Below are positions 15,661 to 24,523 of a stretch of DNA of 64,000 nucleotides, one piece after another; positions within the stretch are counted from its first letter, which is position 1; every line of letters begins with the position of its first letter. The notes beneath the pieces are model-generated. The model made no database searches. It was not told where the DNA came from and saw only the letters and a list, made by a program, of their open reading frames with translations. This DNA comes from Streptomyces sp. NBC_01116 (GTDB taxonomy: Bacteria > Actinomycetota > Actinomycetes > Streptomycetales > Streptomycetaceae): contig NZ_CP108644.1 in NCBI RefSeq assembly GCF_041435495.1, positions 2,790,001 through 2,854,000 on the forward strand, given 5' to 3'. Both the position numbers and the translations under genes were made by a program.

Positions 15661-18600
15661 TCAGACGCCCGCCGGCTCGTCCTCCCCTATGCCCTCGCCT
15701 ATGAAGGTGCGCCACAGCCGGGCGTACCGCCCGCCCCGGGCGAGCAGCTCGTCGTGCGTGCCGTCCTCGACGACACGCCCGTGGTCCATGACCACGACGC
15801 GGTCGGCGCGGGCGGCGGTGGTCAGCCGGTGGGCCACCACCAGCGTGGTGCGGCGGCCGGCGAGGCGGTCGGTGGCCTGGTTGACCAGGGCCTCGGTGGC
15901 GAGGTCCAGGGCGGCGGTGGCCTCGTCCAGGAGCAGGATGTCCGGATCGACGAGTTCGGCGCGGGCCAGCGCGATGAGCTGGCGCTGCCCGGCGGAGAGG
16001 TTCCGGCCGCGCTCGGCGACCTCGTGGAGATAGCCGTCCTCCAGCGTGGCGATCATCTCGTGCGCGCCGACCGCGCGGGCGGCGGCCTCCACCCGGGCGT
16101 CGGTGGCGTCGGGCAGCCCGTAGGCGATGGCGTCGCGGACCGTGCCGGCGAAGAGGTACGCCTCCTGCGGGACGACGCCGAGGCGGTGCCGGTAGGCGGT
16201 CATGTCGAGGGTGCGCAGATCGGCTCCGTCGGCGGTGACCCGGCCGCCCGTGGGGTCGTAGTACCGGGCGACGAGCTTGACGAGGGTCGACTTCCCGGCC
16301 CCCGTCTCCCCGACGAACGCCACCGTCTGACCGGCCGGGATGCGCAGGTCGACACCGGTCAGGGCCTCCTCGTCGGAGCCGTACGCGAAGGAGACGTCCT
16401 CGAACGCGATCTCGCCGCGCAGCGAGAGCACGTCGAGCGGCTCGTCCGGGTCTTCCGTGGAGGTGGGCTCGCGCAGCAGCTCCTGGATGCGGCCGAGGGA
16501 GACGGTCGCCTGCTGGTAGCCGTCGAAGACCTGGGAGAGCTGCTGGACGGGGGCGAAGAACAGCTCGATGTAGAGGAGGTAGGCGACCAGCGCGCCGACG
16601 GTCAGCGTGCCGTTGTCGACCCGGCCCGCGCCGACGATGATCACTGCGGCGGCGGCGATCGAGGCCAGCAGCTGGACGAACGGGAAGTAGACGGAGATCA
16701 GCCACTGGCCGCGTACCCGGGCCTGGCGGTAGTGGTCGCTGCGCTCGGCGAAGCGGGCGGCCCCGTCGTGCTCGCGGCCGAAGGCCTGGACGATCCGGAG
16801 GCCGGAGACGGACTCCTGGAGGTCGGCGTTGACGGCGCTGATGCGGGTCCGGGCCAGCTCGTACGCCTTGACGCTGCTGCGCCGGAAGAAGACCGTGCCG
16901 ATGATCAGCACGGGCAGGGTGGCGAAGACGACCAGGGCGAGCTGGACGTCCAGGACGAGCAGCGCGACCATGATGCCGAAGAAGGTGACCACGGAGACGA
17001 ACGCGGTGACGAGCCCGGTCTGGAGGAACGTGGCGAGCGCGTCCACGTCCGTCGTCATCCGGGTCATGATCCGGCCGGTCAGTTCCCGCTCGTAGTAGTC
17101 GAGGCCGAGCCGCTGGAGCTGGGCGAAGATCTTCAGGCGGAGCGAGTAGAGGATCCGCTCGCCCGTCCGGCCGGTCATCCGGATCTCGCCGGTCTGCGCC
17201 ACCCACTGGACGAGCACGACGGCCAGCGCGATCAGGGAGGCGGCCCACACCGCGCCGGTGGAGAGCTGGGAGACGCCCTCGTCGATGCCGTGCCGGATCA
17301 GGACCGGCAGCAGCAGGCCCATGCCGGCGTCGACGGCGACGAGCCCGAGGCTGATCAGCAGGACCCCGCCGAAGCCGCGCAGCAGTCGGCGCAGCCCGTA
17401 GGAGTCCTCCGGCCGTACGGCGGCGGTCTCGTCGACCTCGGGGGTGTCGGTGGCCGGCGGCAGGGCCTCGACCTGGGCGAGCAGCTCGGGCGTCGCGGGC
17501 ATCCCGGCGACGGTGGTGTCCCGCTTCTCCTCCTCGCGGATCCAGAGCGCGGGGGTGATGCCGCGCTCCGCGTCGAACTCGGCGTCCAGCTCCTCCTGGA
17601 GCGCGCGGTCGTCCTCGGGGTCCGTCGCGGTGCGCAGCGGCCGGTGGCCGGGCGAGGCGCCGCCCAGCTCGTCGGGGTCGGTGAGGAGGCGGCGGTAGAG
17701 CGCGGAGGTGCGCTCCAGCTCCTCGTGGGTGCCGATCGCGGCGAGCCTGCCGCCGTCCAGGACGGCGATGCGGTCGGCGAGCTGGAGCGTGGAGCGGCGG
17801 TGGGCGATGAGGAGCGTCGTACGGCCCGCCATCACCTGCTTGAGGGCCTCGTGGATCTCGTGCTCGACGCGGGCGTCGACGGCGGAGGTCGCGTCGTCGA
17901 GGAGGAGGAGCCGGGGGTCGGTGAGGATGGCGCGGGCGAGGGCGACGCGCTGGCGCTGGCCGCCGGAGAGGGTGAGCCCGTGCTCGCCGACGGTGGTGTC
18001 GTAGCCCTTCGGCAGATCGGCGATGAACCCGTCGGCCTGGGCGGCGCGGGCGGCCTGTTCGATCTGCTCCTGGGTGGCGTCGGGGAAGCCGTAGGCGATG
18101 TTGGCGCGGATGGTGTCGGAGAACAGGAAGCTGTCCTCGGGGACGAGCCCGATGGCGGAGCGCAGGGACGCCTGGGTCAGCTCGCGGACGTCGTGGCCGC
18201 CGATGAGGACGGCCCCGTGGGACACGTCGTAGAAGCGGGGCACCAGGAGCGAGACGGTGGACTTGCCGCTGCCGGACGCGCCGACGACGGCGACGGTCTC
18301 GCCGGGTTCGACGGTGAGCGAGAACCCGTCGAGGACGGGCCGCTCCTCCTCGTAACCGAAGCGGACGTCGTCGAACTCGATGCCGGCCGGGGCGTCGGCG
18401 GGCAGCTCCTTGGCGCCGTCCCGCATCGAGGGCTCGGTGTCGATGAGCTCCAGGACGCGTTCCACACCGGCCCTGGCCTGCTGGCCGACGGTGAGGACCA
18501 TGGCGAGCATCCGGACCGGGCCGACGAGCTGGGCGAGGTAGGTGGAGAAGGCGACGAACGTGCCGAGGGTGATCTCGCCCCGGGTGGCCAGCCAGCCGCC

Positions 18601-19392
18601 GAGGGCGAGCATGGCGACCTGGCCGAGCGCGGGCACCGCCTGGAGGGCGGGGGTGTAGCGCGAGTTCAGCCGGATGGTGCGCAGCCGCCCGGCGAACAGC
18701 CGGCGCCCGACCTCGCGGAGCTTGCCGGTCTCCTGGTCCTCCTGGCCGAAGCCCTTGACGACCCGGACCCCGGAGACGGCCCCGTCGACCACTCCGGCGA
18801 CGGCGGCGGCCTGGCTCTGGGCGTACCAGGTGGCGGGGAAGAGCCGGGTGCGGGAGCGGCGGGCGATGAGCCAGAGGGCGGGGGCGACGGCGAGGGCGAC
18901 GAGGGTCAGGGGCAGCGAGAGCCACGCCATGATCACCAGGGAGATGAGGAAGAGCAGGACGTTCCCGATGGTCATCGGGAGCATGAACAGCAGCCCCTGG
19001 ATCAGCTGGAGGTCGCTGGTGGCACGGCCGACGACCTGCCCGGTGGACAGATCGTCCTGACGTTTCCCGTCGAGCCGGGTGATCGTCGTGTACATGTCCG
19101 TACGCAGGTCGTGCTGGACGTCCAGGGCGAGCCGTCCGCCGTAGTACCTGCGGATGTAGGTGGCTATGTAGACGAGGACGGCCGCGCCGATGAGCAGTCC
19201 GGTCCAGACGGCGAGGGAGCGGGTGTGGTCGGTGACCACGTCGTCGATGATCACCTTGGTGATGAGCGGTACGAGGGCCATGACGGCCATTCCGGCGAGC
19301 GACGAGCCGAGAGCGAGCACGACGTTGCGCCGGTATCGCCACGCGTACCCGGTCAGCCGCCGGCCCCACCCCTGTTGCTCTGCGCCCGTCAC
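15661..19392 (-). CDS. Fused two-module ABC exporter (TMD-NBD-TMD-NBD)
   Basis: A 1243-aa protein joining two complete half-exporters. The start is GTG 19392, 7 nt after GGGAGG. Module 1 has six TM helices and an NBD with Walker A GASGSGKST, signature LSGGQRQR and Walker B LLLLDDATSAVD. Module 2 repeats the layout with GETGAGKST, LSAGQRQ and LLLLDEATAALD. The catalytic Glu after Walker B is present only in NBD2; NBD1 has Asp, as in asymmetric heterodimeric exporters such as BmrCD and TM287/288. A charged linker joins the modules near residues 585-665. It should export drugs, lipids or peptides; the substrate is unknown. Confidence 0.9.
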   Translation of the reverse strand: MTGAEQQGWGRRLTGYAWRYRRNVVLALGSSLAGMAVMALVPLITKVIIDDVVTDHTRSLAVWTGLLIGAAVLVYIATYIRRYYGGRLALDVQHDLRTDMYTTITRLDGKRQDDLSTGQVVGRATSDLQLIQGLLFMLPMTIGNVLLFLISLVIMAWLSLPLTLVALAVAPALWLIARRSRTRLFPATWYAQSQAAAVAGVVDGAVSGVRVVKGFGQEDQETGKLREVGRRLFAGRLRTIRLNSRYTPALQAVPALGQVAMLALGGWLATRGEITLGTFVAFSTYLAQLVGPVRMLAMVLTVGQQARAGVERVLELIDTEPSMRDGAKELPADAPAGIEFDDVRFGYEEERPVLDGFSLTVEPGETVAVVGASGSGKSTVSLLVPRFYDVSHGAVLIGGHDVRELTQASLRSAIGLVPEDSFLFSDTIRANIAYGFPDATQEQIEQAARAAQADGFIADLPKGYDTTVGEHGLTLSGGQRQRVALARAILTDPRLLLLDDATSAVDARVEHEIHEALKQVMAGRTTLLIAHRRSTLQLADRIAVLDGGRLAAIGTHEELERTSALYRRLLTDPDELGGASPGHRPLRTATDPEDDRALQEELDAEFDAERGITPALWIREEEKRDTTVAGMPATPELLAQVEALPPATDTPEVDETAAVRPEDSYGLRRLLRGFGGVLLISLGLVAVDAGMGLLLPVLIRHGIDEGVSQLSTGAVWAASLIALAVVLVQWVAQTGEIRMTGRTGERILYSLRLKIFAQLQRLGLDYYERELTGRIMTRMTTDVDALATFLQTGLVTAFVSVVTFFGIMVALLVLDVQLALVVFATLPVLIIGTVFFRRSSVKAYELARTRISAVNADLQESVSGLRIVQAFGREHDGAARFAERSDHYRQARVRGQWLISVYFPFVQLLASIAAAAVIIVGAGRVDNGTLTVGALVAYLLYIELFFAPVQQLSQVFDGYQQATVSLGRIQELLREPTSTEDPDEPLDVLSLRGEIAFEDVSFAYGSDEEALTGVDLRIPAGQTVAFVGETGAGKSTLVKLVARYYDPTGGRVTADGADLRTLDMTAYRHRLGVVPQEAYLFAGTVRDAIAYGLPDATDARVEAAARAVGAHEMIATLEDGYLHEVAERGRNLSAGQRQLIALARAELVDPDILLLDEATAALDLATEALVNQATDRLAGRRTTLVVAHRLTTAARADRVVVMDHGRVVEDGTHDELLARGGRYARLWRTFIGEGIGEDEPAGV

Positions 19393-19658
19393 GCGTTGCC
19401 TCCCGTTCGCCCCGTCCGCACGCGTCCGGTCACCCGGACCCGCGGGCCTGATCTTCCGGAAGGCTCCAACGCCGCGGGCTGCGGATTTCATCCCGCCGCA
19501 ACAAAGGGAGCGGTGAACCGGGCCGATGGTCGGGGGCGCGCGGGGCCGGAGTCCTAGGACAGGTTCGGGGCCCGGCCGGGCGGGTAGTCATCCGCGGCGG
19601 CATGGCCGGCCTCCTCGTCGGAAGGCCGTCAGAAGGGCCGTCGAAGGGGGCAGGAACC

Positions 19659-20021
19659 ATGGCGAACGACCGGCTCACCGAGGCCTACCGCTGCGGACAG
19701 CTCTACGCGGCGCTCGCCGCGCTGGAGCGCCTCGGGGGCACGCACCATTCCCTGGGGAAGCCCGGGACGCGGCGGCAGGTGTCCACCGAACCGCGCAAGC
19801 ACCTCACCGTGCACCTGTGGCAGGCGGGCCGGTATCTGGCCGCCGCCGCCAACCAGGGCGAGGGGCCCGCCGCCTCGGTGGTCTTCCGGCAGCTGCCGGA
19901 CCTTCTGCCACGGCGCCGGGAGCTGCCCGGGGAGATCCGGGACCCGGCGGAGCGGGCCCGGTTCCAGGAGGGTCTGCAGGCGCAGGAGGCCGCGATCGGG
20001 AAGGCACTCGCGGAGCTGTGA
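19659..20021 (+). CDS. Orphan protein resembling the C-terminus of Cas8c/Csd1
   Basis: A 120-aa soluble protein starting at ATG 19659 after GGCAGGA. The N-terminal helix LTEAYRCGQLYAALAALER and the later pattern (GPAASVVFRQLPDLL, then ERARFQEGLQAQEAAI) follow the order of conserved blocks that I recall at the C-terminus of the type I-C CRISPR protein Cas8c/Csd1. No other cas gene or CRISPR array is present, so this would be a stand-alone domain of unknown use. The similarity is by eye and needs a profile search; otherwise it is a hypothetical protein. A strong shared terminator follows the stop. Confidence 0.6.
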   Translation: MANDRLTEAYRCGQLYAALAALERLGGTHHSLGKPGTRRQVSTEPRKHLTVHLWQAGRYLAAAANQGEGPAASVVFRQLPDLLPRRRELPGEIRDPAERARFQEGLQAQEAAIGKALAEL

Positions 20022-20023
20022 GC

Positions 20024-20063
20024 GGGAGGGGCGGGCCGGGTTCACACCCGGCCCGCCCCTCCC
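20024..20063. terminator. Bidirectional terminator between convergent genes
   Basis: A perfect 18-bp GC-rich stem (20024-20041 with 20046-20063) and a TCAC loop fill the gap between the convergent orphan gene and the ThDP enzyme gene. It can serve both strands; there is no U-tract, as is usual in Streptomyces. Confidence 0.88.
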
Positions 20064-20107
20064 CGCGCTCCGGACCCTCCCGCCGCGCTCCGGACGCGTA
20101 TGGCCGT

Positions 20108-21790
20108 CTACAGGTGCGTCGGCTCGAACATCCGCAGCAGGGCCGGGAGCACGACGACGGACGGTCCCGGGGCCGCCAGCGCCTTGCCGAGGTCGGTGGC
20201 GAGGGCCTCCGGTGTCGTACGGACGGCGGGGACGCCGAAGGACTCGGCGAGCGCGACGAAGTCCGGGCGGGACAGCTCGGTGCCGGTGGCCTCGCCGAAG
20301 GCGTCCGTCATGTACTCGCGCAGGATGCCGTAGCCGCCGTCGTCGACGATCAGCCAGGTCAGCGGCAGGTCGTACTGGCGGGCGGTGGCCAGCTCCGCGA
20401 TGGAGTACATCGCGCCGCCGTCGCCGGAGACCGCGAGCACGGGCCTCGTCGGGTCGGCGGCGGCCGCGCCGACGGCCGCCGGGAAGCCGTAGCCGAGGCC
20501 GCCCGCGCCCTGGGCCGAGTGCATGGTGTTGGGGCGGCGGGCGTCGAACGCGGACCAGGCCCAGTAGGCCAGGATCGTCATGTCCCAGAAGCTGGGCGCG
20601 GTGTCGGGCAGCGCCTCGCGGACGGCGGCGAGGACCTGCTGCTCCAGGGTCAGTTCCTGGGCGTCGATCCGCGCCCGTACCTTCTCCAGCACCGTGGCCA
20701 CGCGCTCCGCGGCGCCCGCGTCCTCGCGCCGCTCGACGGCCTCCAGGAGGTCGGACAGGGCCTCGCGGGCGTCGGAGTGGATGCCGAGCGCGGGGTGGTT
20801 GGACTCCAGCTTCCCGGCGTCCGCCTCGATCTGGATCACCCGGCCGCGCGGGCGGAAGGTGTGGTAGTTCGAGGAGAGTTCCCCGAGCCCCGAGCCGACG
20901 ACGAGCAGGACGTCCGCGTCCTCCAGGAAGTCGGTGGTGTGCCGGTCCTCCAGCCAGGAGCGGAGCGACAGCGGGTGCTCCCAGGGGAAGGCGCCCTTGC
21001 CGCCGAAGGTGGTGACGACGGGGGCGTCGAGCTTCTCGGCCAGCGCGCGCAGCTTGCCGGAGGCGTCGGAGCGGACGACTCCGCCGCCCGCGATGATCAC
21101 CGGGCGTTCGGCGTTCGACAGCAGGTGCGCGGCGGCGATCGTCAGCTCGGGGCGCGGGTAGAGCTCGCGCGGGGTGGCGTCCATGGCGCTGACGACCGGG
21201 AGCATCGTCTCGGCGAGCAGCACGTCCTGCGGGATCTCCACCCAGACCGGCCCGTGCGGGGCGGTCAGCGCGGACTCCCAGGCGGCGGCGATGGCGGAGG
21301 GAATCTGGGAGGCGCTGCGCACCGTGTGGACGGACTTCACGATGTCGCGGACGGAGGCCTGCTGGTCGCGCAGCTCGTGGAGATAGCCGTGCCGCCCGCC
21401 GCCGAGCCCCGCCGTGGGGATCTGGCTGGAGATGGCGAGGACGGGCGCGGAGGCGGCGGCCGCCTCCTGGAGCGCGGCGAGCGAGGTGAGCGCCCCGGGC
21501 CCGGTGGACAGGAGCAGCGGCGCGACCTCCCCCGTGATCCGGCCGTACGCGTCGGCGGCGAAGCCCGCGTTGTTCTCGACGCGGAGCCCGACGTAGCGGA
21601 GGGAGGAGCGGCGCAGCGCGTCGAACATGCCGAGCGCGTGCTGGCCGGGCAGCCCGAAGACGGTGGTCGCGCCGAGCCCCTGGAGGGACTCGACGACGAG
21701 GTCGCCGCCGGTGCGGCCGGCCGGCGGATTCAGGACTGCGGCGGCCTGGGCGGCGGTGAGCTGCGGCCGGTCGTCGTGGTCGTGGCTCAC
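20108..21790 (-). CDS. Thiamine diphosphate-dependent enzyme (acetolactate synthase/benzoylformate decarboxylase-like)
   Basis: A 560-aa ThDP enzyme. The N-terminal Pyr domain has [10 protein letters not shown] and the catalytic Glu in [11 protein letters not shown]; the C-terminal PP domain has the ThDP/Mg motif starting [12 protein letters not shown] and ending DDGGYG. Its GTG start overlaps the ureohydrolase stop by 4 bp (GTGA), so the genes are translationally coupled. It is not a typical biosynthetic IlvB: it has no partner IlvN gene here. In this locus it may decarboxylate a 2-oxo acid arising from guanidino-compound breakdown. The exact reaction is not determined by sequence. Confidence 0.82.
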   Translation of the reverse strand: MSHDHDDRPQLTAAQAAAVLNPPAGRTGGDLVVESLQGLGATTVFGLPGQHALGMFDALRRSSLRYVGLRVENNAGFAADAYGRITGEVAPLLLSTGPGALTSLAALQEAAAASAPVLAISSQIPTAGLGGGRHGYLHELRDQQASVRDIVKSVHTVRSASQIPSAIAAAWESALTAPHGPVWVEIPQDVLLAETMLPVVSAMDATPRELYPRPELTIAAAHLLSNAERPVIIAGGGVVRSDASGKLRALAEKLDAPVVTTFGGKGAFPWEHPLSLRSWLEDRHTTDFLEDADVLLVVGSGLGELSSNYHTFRPRGRVIQIEADAGKLESNHPALGIHSDAREALSDLLEAVERREDAGAAERVATVLEKVRARIDAQELTLEQQVLAAVREALPDTAPSFWDMTILAYWAWSAFDARRPNTMHSAQGAGGLGYGFPAAVGAAAADPTRPVLAVSGDGGAMYSIAELATARQYDLPLTWLIVDDGGYGILREYMTDAFGEATGTELSRPDFVALAESFGVPAVRTTPEALATDLGKALAAPGPSVVVLPALLRMFEPTHL

Positions 21791-22785
21791 TTGGCGCCCT
21801 CGGCTTCCTTGGCTTCCTTCGCTTCCTTCTGCGCCGCGATCTGGCGGGACATGATCGTCGTCAGCTCGTACGCGGCGTGCGAGGCGGCCACGGAGGTGAT
21901 CTCGGCGTGGTCGTACGCCGGGGCGACCTCGACCAGGTCGGCGGAGACCAGGTGGCAGGAGGAGAGCCCGCGCAGGATCTCCAGCAGCTCGCGGGAGGTG
22001 AGACCGCCGGCCTCGGGGGTGCCGGTGCCGGGGGCGTGCGCCGGGTCCAGGACGTCGATGTCGATGGAGATGTACAGCGGCCGGTCGCCGATGCGCCGGC
22101 GCAGCTGGTCGGCGATCTCGTCGACGCCGCGCCGCATGACGTCGGCGGAGGTGACGATCCCGAAGCCCATCTTCTCGTCGTCGGTCAGGTCCTGCTTGCC
22201 GTACAGCGGGCCGCGGGTGCCGACGTGGGAGAGGGCGGAGGTGTCGAGGATGCCCTCCTCGACGGCCCGGCGGAACGGGGTGCCGTGGGTGTACTCCGCG
22301 CCGAAGTAGGTGTCCCAGGTGTCCAGGTGCGCGTCGAAGTGGAGCAGGGCGACGGGCCCGTGCTTCTTGGCTACGGAGCGCAGGAGCGGCAGGGCGATGG
22401 TGTGGTCGCCGCCGAGCGTCATCAGGCGTGCGCCGGTGCCCAGCAGGTCGTCGGCCGCGCCCTCGATGGTCTCGACGGCCTCGTTGATGTTGAACGGGTT
22501 CGCCGCGATGTCCCCGGCGTCGGCGACCTGCGCGAGGGCGAACGGGGAGGCGTCCTGCGCCGGGTTGTACGGGCGCAGCAGCCGGGACGCCTCACGGATC
22601 GCGTTGCCGCCGAAGCGGGCGCCGGGCCGGTAGGAGACCCCGGTGTCGAAGGGCACGCCGACCACGGCGACGTCGGTCCGGCCGACCTCGTCGAGCCGGG
22701 GCAGCCGGGCGAACGTCGCGGGCCCGGCGTACCGCGGGACGCGGGAGGAGTCGATGGGGCCGCGCGGCGCATCGGTGCTGCTCAT
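21787..22785 (-). CDS. speB: Agmatinase-family ureohydrolase
   Basis: A 332-aa manganese enzyme of the arginase/agmatinase family. All metal-binding motifs are intact: [13 protein letters not shown] and [14 protein letters not shown]. It should hydrolyse a guanidino compound (agmatine, guanidinobutyrate or similar) to urea and an amine or amino acid in the cytoplasm. The neighbours (SSF symporter upstream, coupled ThDP enzyme, divergent PucR regulator) point to catabolism rather than polyamine synthesis, so the agmatine assignment is tentative. The C-terminal tail ([13 protein letters not shown]) is a short charged repeat. Confidence 0.82.
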   Translation of the reverse strand: MSSTDAPRGPIDSSRVPRYAGPATFARLPRLDEVGRTDVAVVGVPFDTGVSYRPGARFGGNAIREASRLLRPYNPAQDASPFALAQVADAGDIAANPFNINEAVETIEGAADDLLGTGARLMTLGGDHTIALPLLRSVAKKHGPVALLHFDAHLDTWDTYFGAEYTHGTPFRRAVEEGILDTSALSHVGTRGPLYGKQDLTDDEKMGFGIVTSADVMRRGVDEIADQLRRRIGDRPLYISIDIDVLDPAHAPGTGTPEAGGLTSRELLEILRGLSSCHLVSADLVEVAPAYDHAEITSVAASHAAYELTTIMSRQIAAQKEAKEAKEAEGAK

Positions 22786-22840
22786 GGGGGTGTGCCTTTC
22801 CTTCGGTTTCGTACGGTGTCAAGTGTGCGGGCAGTCCAGA

Positions 22841-22913
22841 CCGTCCGGCGATTGAGGACGTCTTTGAGCTCGGCCGACCCGCCGCGACGGTTCCGTCCTC
22901 AAACGCCGGACGG
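22841..22913. terminator. Long inverted repeat (20-bp arms), terminator or Streptomyces repeat element
   Basis: Arms at 22841-22860 (CCGTCCGGCGATTGAGGACG) and 22894-22913 are complementary over 19 of 20 bp, with a 33-nt loop. The repeat lies between the symporter stop and the ureohydrolase start. The arm is of the CCGTCCGGCG...GAGGAC type that recurs between Streptomyces genes. It probably ends or attenuates the symporter transcript. Confidence 0.8.
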
Positions 22914-22940
22914 GCCGGGTCACGCGCCGGACGGGCCGGG

Positions 22941-24419
22941 TTACGCGCCGGAACGGCTGGGTTCGACCGGGGCCTCGGCCTCAGGAGCGCCCCGCCCCGC
23001 CAACCGCGCGCGCCAGGCGTCGAGCACCACCGCGTCCGTCGGCGGCGTCGCCAGCGAGACGACGACGTACACGGCCAGCGACGCCAGCAGCCCGTAGTAG
23101 ATCGGCTGGTTGGCGAGGATCCCGTAGTACGCCATCAGCCCGATCACCGCGACACCCCCGACGCACACCGCCGACAGCGCCCCGGCCGCCGTGCCGCGCC
23201 GCCACAGCAGCCCGCCGATGATCGGCACGAGCAGCCCGCCGACCAGCAGGTTGTACGCGACGGTCAGCGCCTCGACCACGTCGTTCAGCGCGATGGCGAT
23301 GAGGATGACGCCGATGCCCATGATCAGGATGAAGACCCGGTTGCCCTTGACCTCGTCGTGCGGTTCCTCGCCGCCCCCGCCCCGGCCGACCGCCCCGCGT
23401 ATCCGGGACCAGATGTCGTTGTTGGCGACGGTGGCGCAGGCGATCAGCGCCCCGGAGGAGGTCGACATCACGGCGGCCAGCGCGGCGGCGAGCACCAGTC
23501 CCCGCACACCGACCGGCAGCTCGTCCTTGACGATCGTCGCGAAGGCGGCGTCCGAGCTCGCCAGGTTCGGGTACATCACCTTGGCGGCGGTGCCGATGAC
23601 GGCCCCGGCGATGGCGTAGACGAGACAGTACGTACCGGCGACCGTGCCGCCCCAGCGCGCCGTCCTGTCGCTGCGCGCGGTGAACACGCGCTGCCAGATG
23701 TCCTGCCCGATGAGCATGCCGAACGTGTAGATCAGCACATACGTGAAGATCGTCTCGCCGCCGATGCCGAGCGGGTCGAAGTACTCGGTCGGCAGCTGGG
23801 CCTTCATCTCGCTGAAGCCGCCCGCCTTGACGACGGCGATCGGCAGCAGGAGCAGCAGCACCCCGATGGTCTTGACGACGAACTGGACCATGTCGGTGAG
23901 GGTGATCGACCACATGCCGCCGAGCGTCGAGTACGCGACGACGATCGCGCCGCCGAGGACGATGGCGACGGTGCGGTTCACGTCGAAGAGGACGTCGAAG
24001 ATGGTGGCGTACGCGATGGTCGAGGTGACCGCGAGCATCAGGGTGTACGCCCACATCACGACGCCGGAGATGATCCCGGCCCGGCCGCCGTAGCGCAGGT
24101 CGAGCATCTCGGAGACGGTGTAGACCTTCAGCCGGGCGATCCGGGCGGAGAAGAAGACGGACAGCGCGAGCAGGCCCAGGCCGATGGTGAAGACCATCCA
24201 CGCGCCGGAGAGGCCGTACTGGTAGCCGAGACCGACGCCGCCGATGGTGGACGCGCCGCCGAGGACGATCGCGGCCATGGTGCCGGAGTACATCCCCGGC
24301 CCTAGACGGCGTCCCGCGACCAGGAACTCGCTCTTCGACTTGGCGCGGCGCATGCCCCACCAGCCCATGGCGAGCATGCCGGCCAGGTAGACGACGATCA
24401 CGGCGTAGTCGACAGCCAT
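22941..24419 (-). CDS. Sodium:solute symporter (SSF family)
   Basis: A 492-aa integral membrane protein with about 13 hydrophobic segments. The N-terminal part has the SSF layout (VAGRRLGPGMYSGTMAA, then LGGASTIGGVGLGYQYG). The start is ATG 24419 after GGAGGGAAG. It should import a small organic solute with Na+. The divergent PucR regulator and the downstream ureohydrolase and ThDP genes suggest a guanidino compound, amino acid or related nitrogen source. A long inverted repeat separates it from the ureohydrolase gene, so expression of the two may be uncoupled. Confidence 0.87.
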   Translation of the reverse strand: MAVDYAVIVVYLAGMLAMGWWGMRRAKSKSEFLVAGRRLGPGMYSGTMAAIVLGGASTIGGVGLGYQYGLSGAWMVFTIGLGLLALSVFFSARIARLKVYTVSEMLDLRYGGRAGIISGVVMWAYTLMLAVTSTIAYATIFDVLFDVNRTVAIVLGGAIVVAYSTLGGMWSITLTDMVQFVVKTIGVLLLLLPIAVVKAGGFSEMKAQLPTEYFDPLGIGGETIFTYVLIYTFGMLIGQDIWQRVFTARSDRTARWGGTVAGTYCLVYAIAGAVIGTAAKVMYPNLASSDAAFATIVKDELPVGVRGLVLAAALAAVMSTSSGALIACATVANNDIWSRIRGAVGRGGGGEEPHDEVKGNRVFILIMGIGVILIAIALNDVVEALTVAYNLLVGGLLVPIIGGLLWRRGTAAGALSAVCVGGVAVIGLMAYYGILANQPIYYGLLASLAVYVVVSLATPPTDAVVLDAWRARLAGRGAPEAEAPVEPSRSGA

Positions 24420-24523
24420 GGGCTTCCCTCCGTCTCGCGCAAACAGATGTACGTGCGAGGAAGACGGTAGGTGGCCGAAAGCCGACGCTGAAGTGTACGT
24501 TTCCTCCATCTTCGACGCACTGA
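24420..24523. promoter_or_regulatory. Divergent promoter region of symporter and pucR-like genes
   Basis: The 104-bp gap holds two direct TGTACGT heptamers (24448-24454 and 24494-24500), followed by GAGGAA (24457-24462) and its complement TTCCTC (24501-24506). This symmetric arrangement could be where the PucR-type protein binds to control both directions. The element is only suggestive. Confidence 0.4.

Noticed and set aside
14953..19557. A 1534-codon open frame on the plus strand
   Set aside because: It is antisense to the fused ABC exporter, whose Walker and signature motifs are intact. The composition (Gly, Asp, Val, Glu) is that of a shadow frame.
20108..21790. Biosynthetic acetolactate synthase large subunit (IlvB)
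   Set aside because: No small regulatory subunit gene is adjacent and the gene is coupled to a ureohydrolase, so a catabolic ThDP enzyme is more likely.
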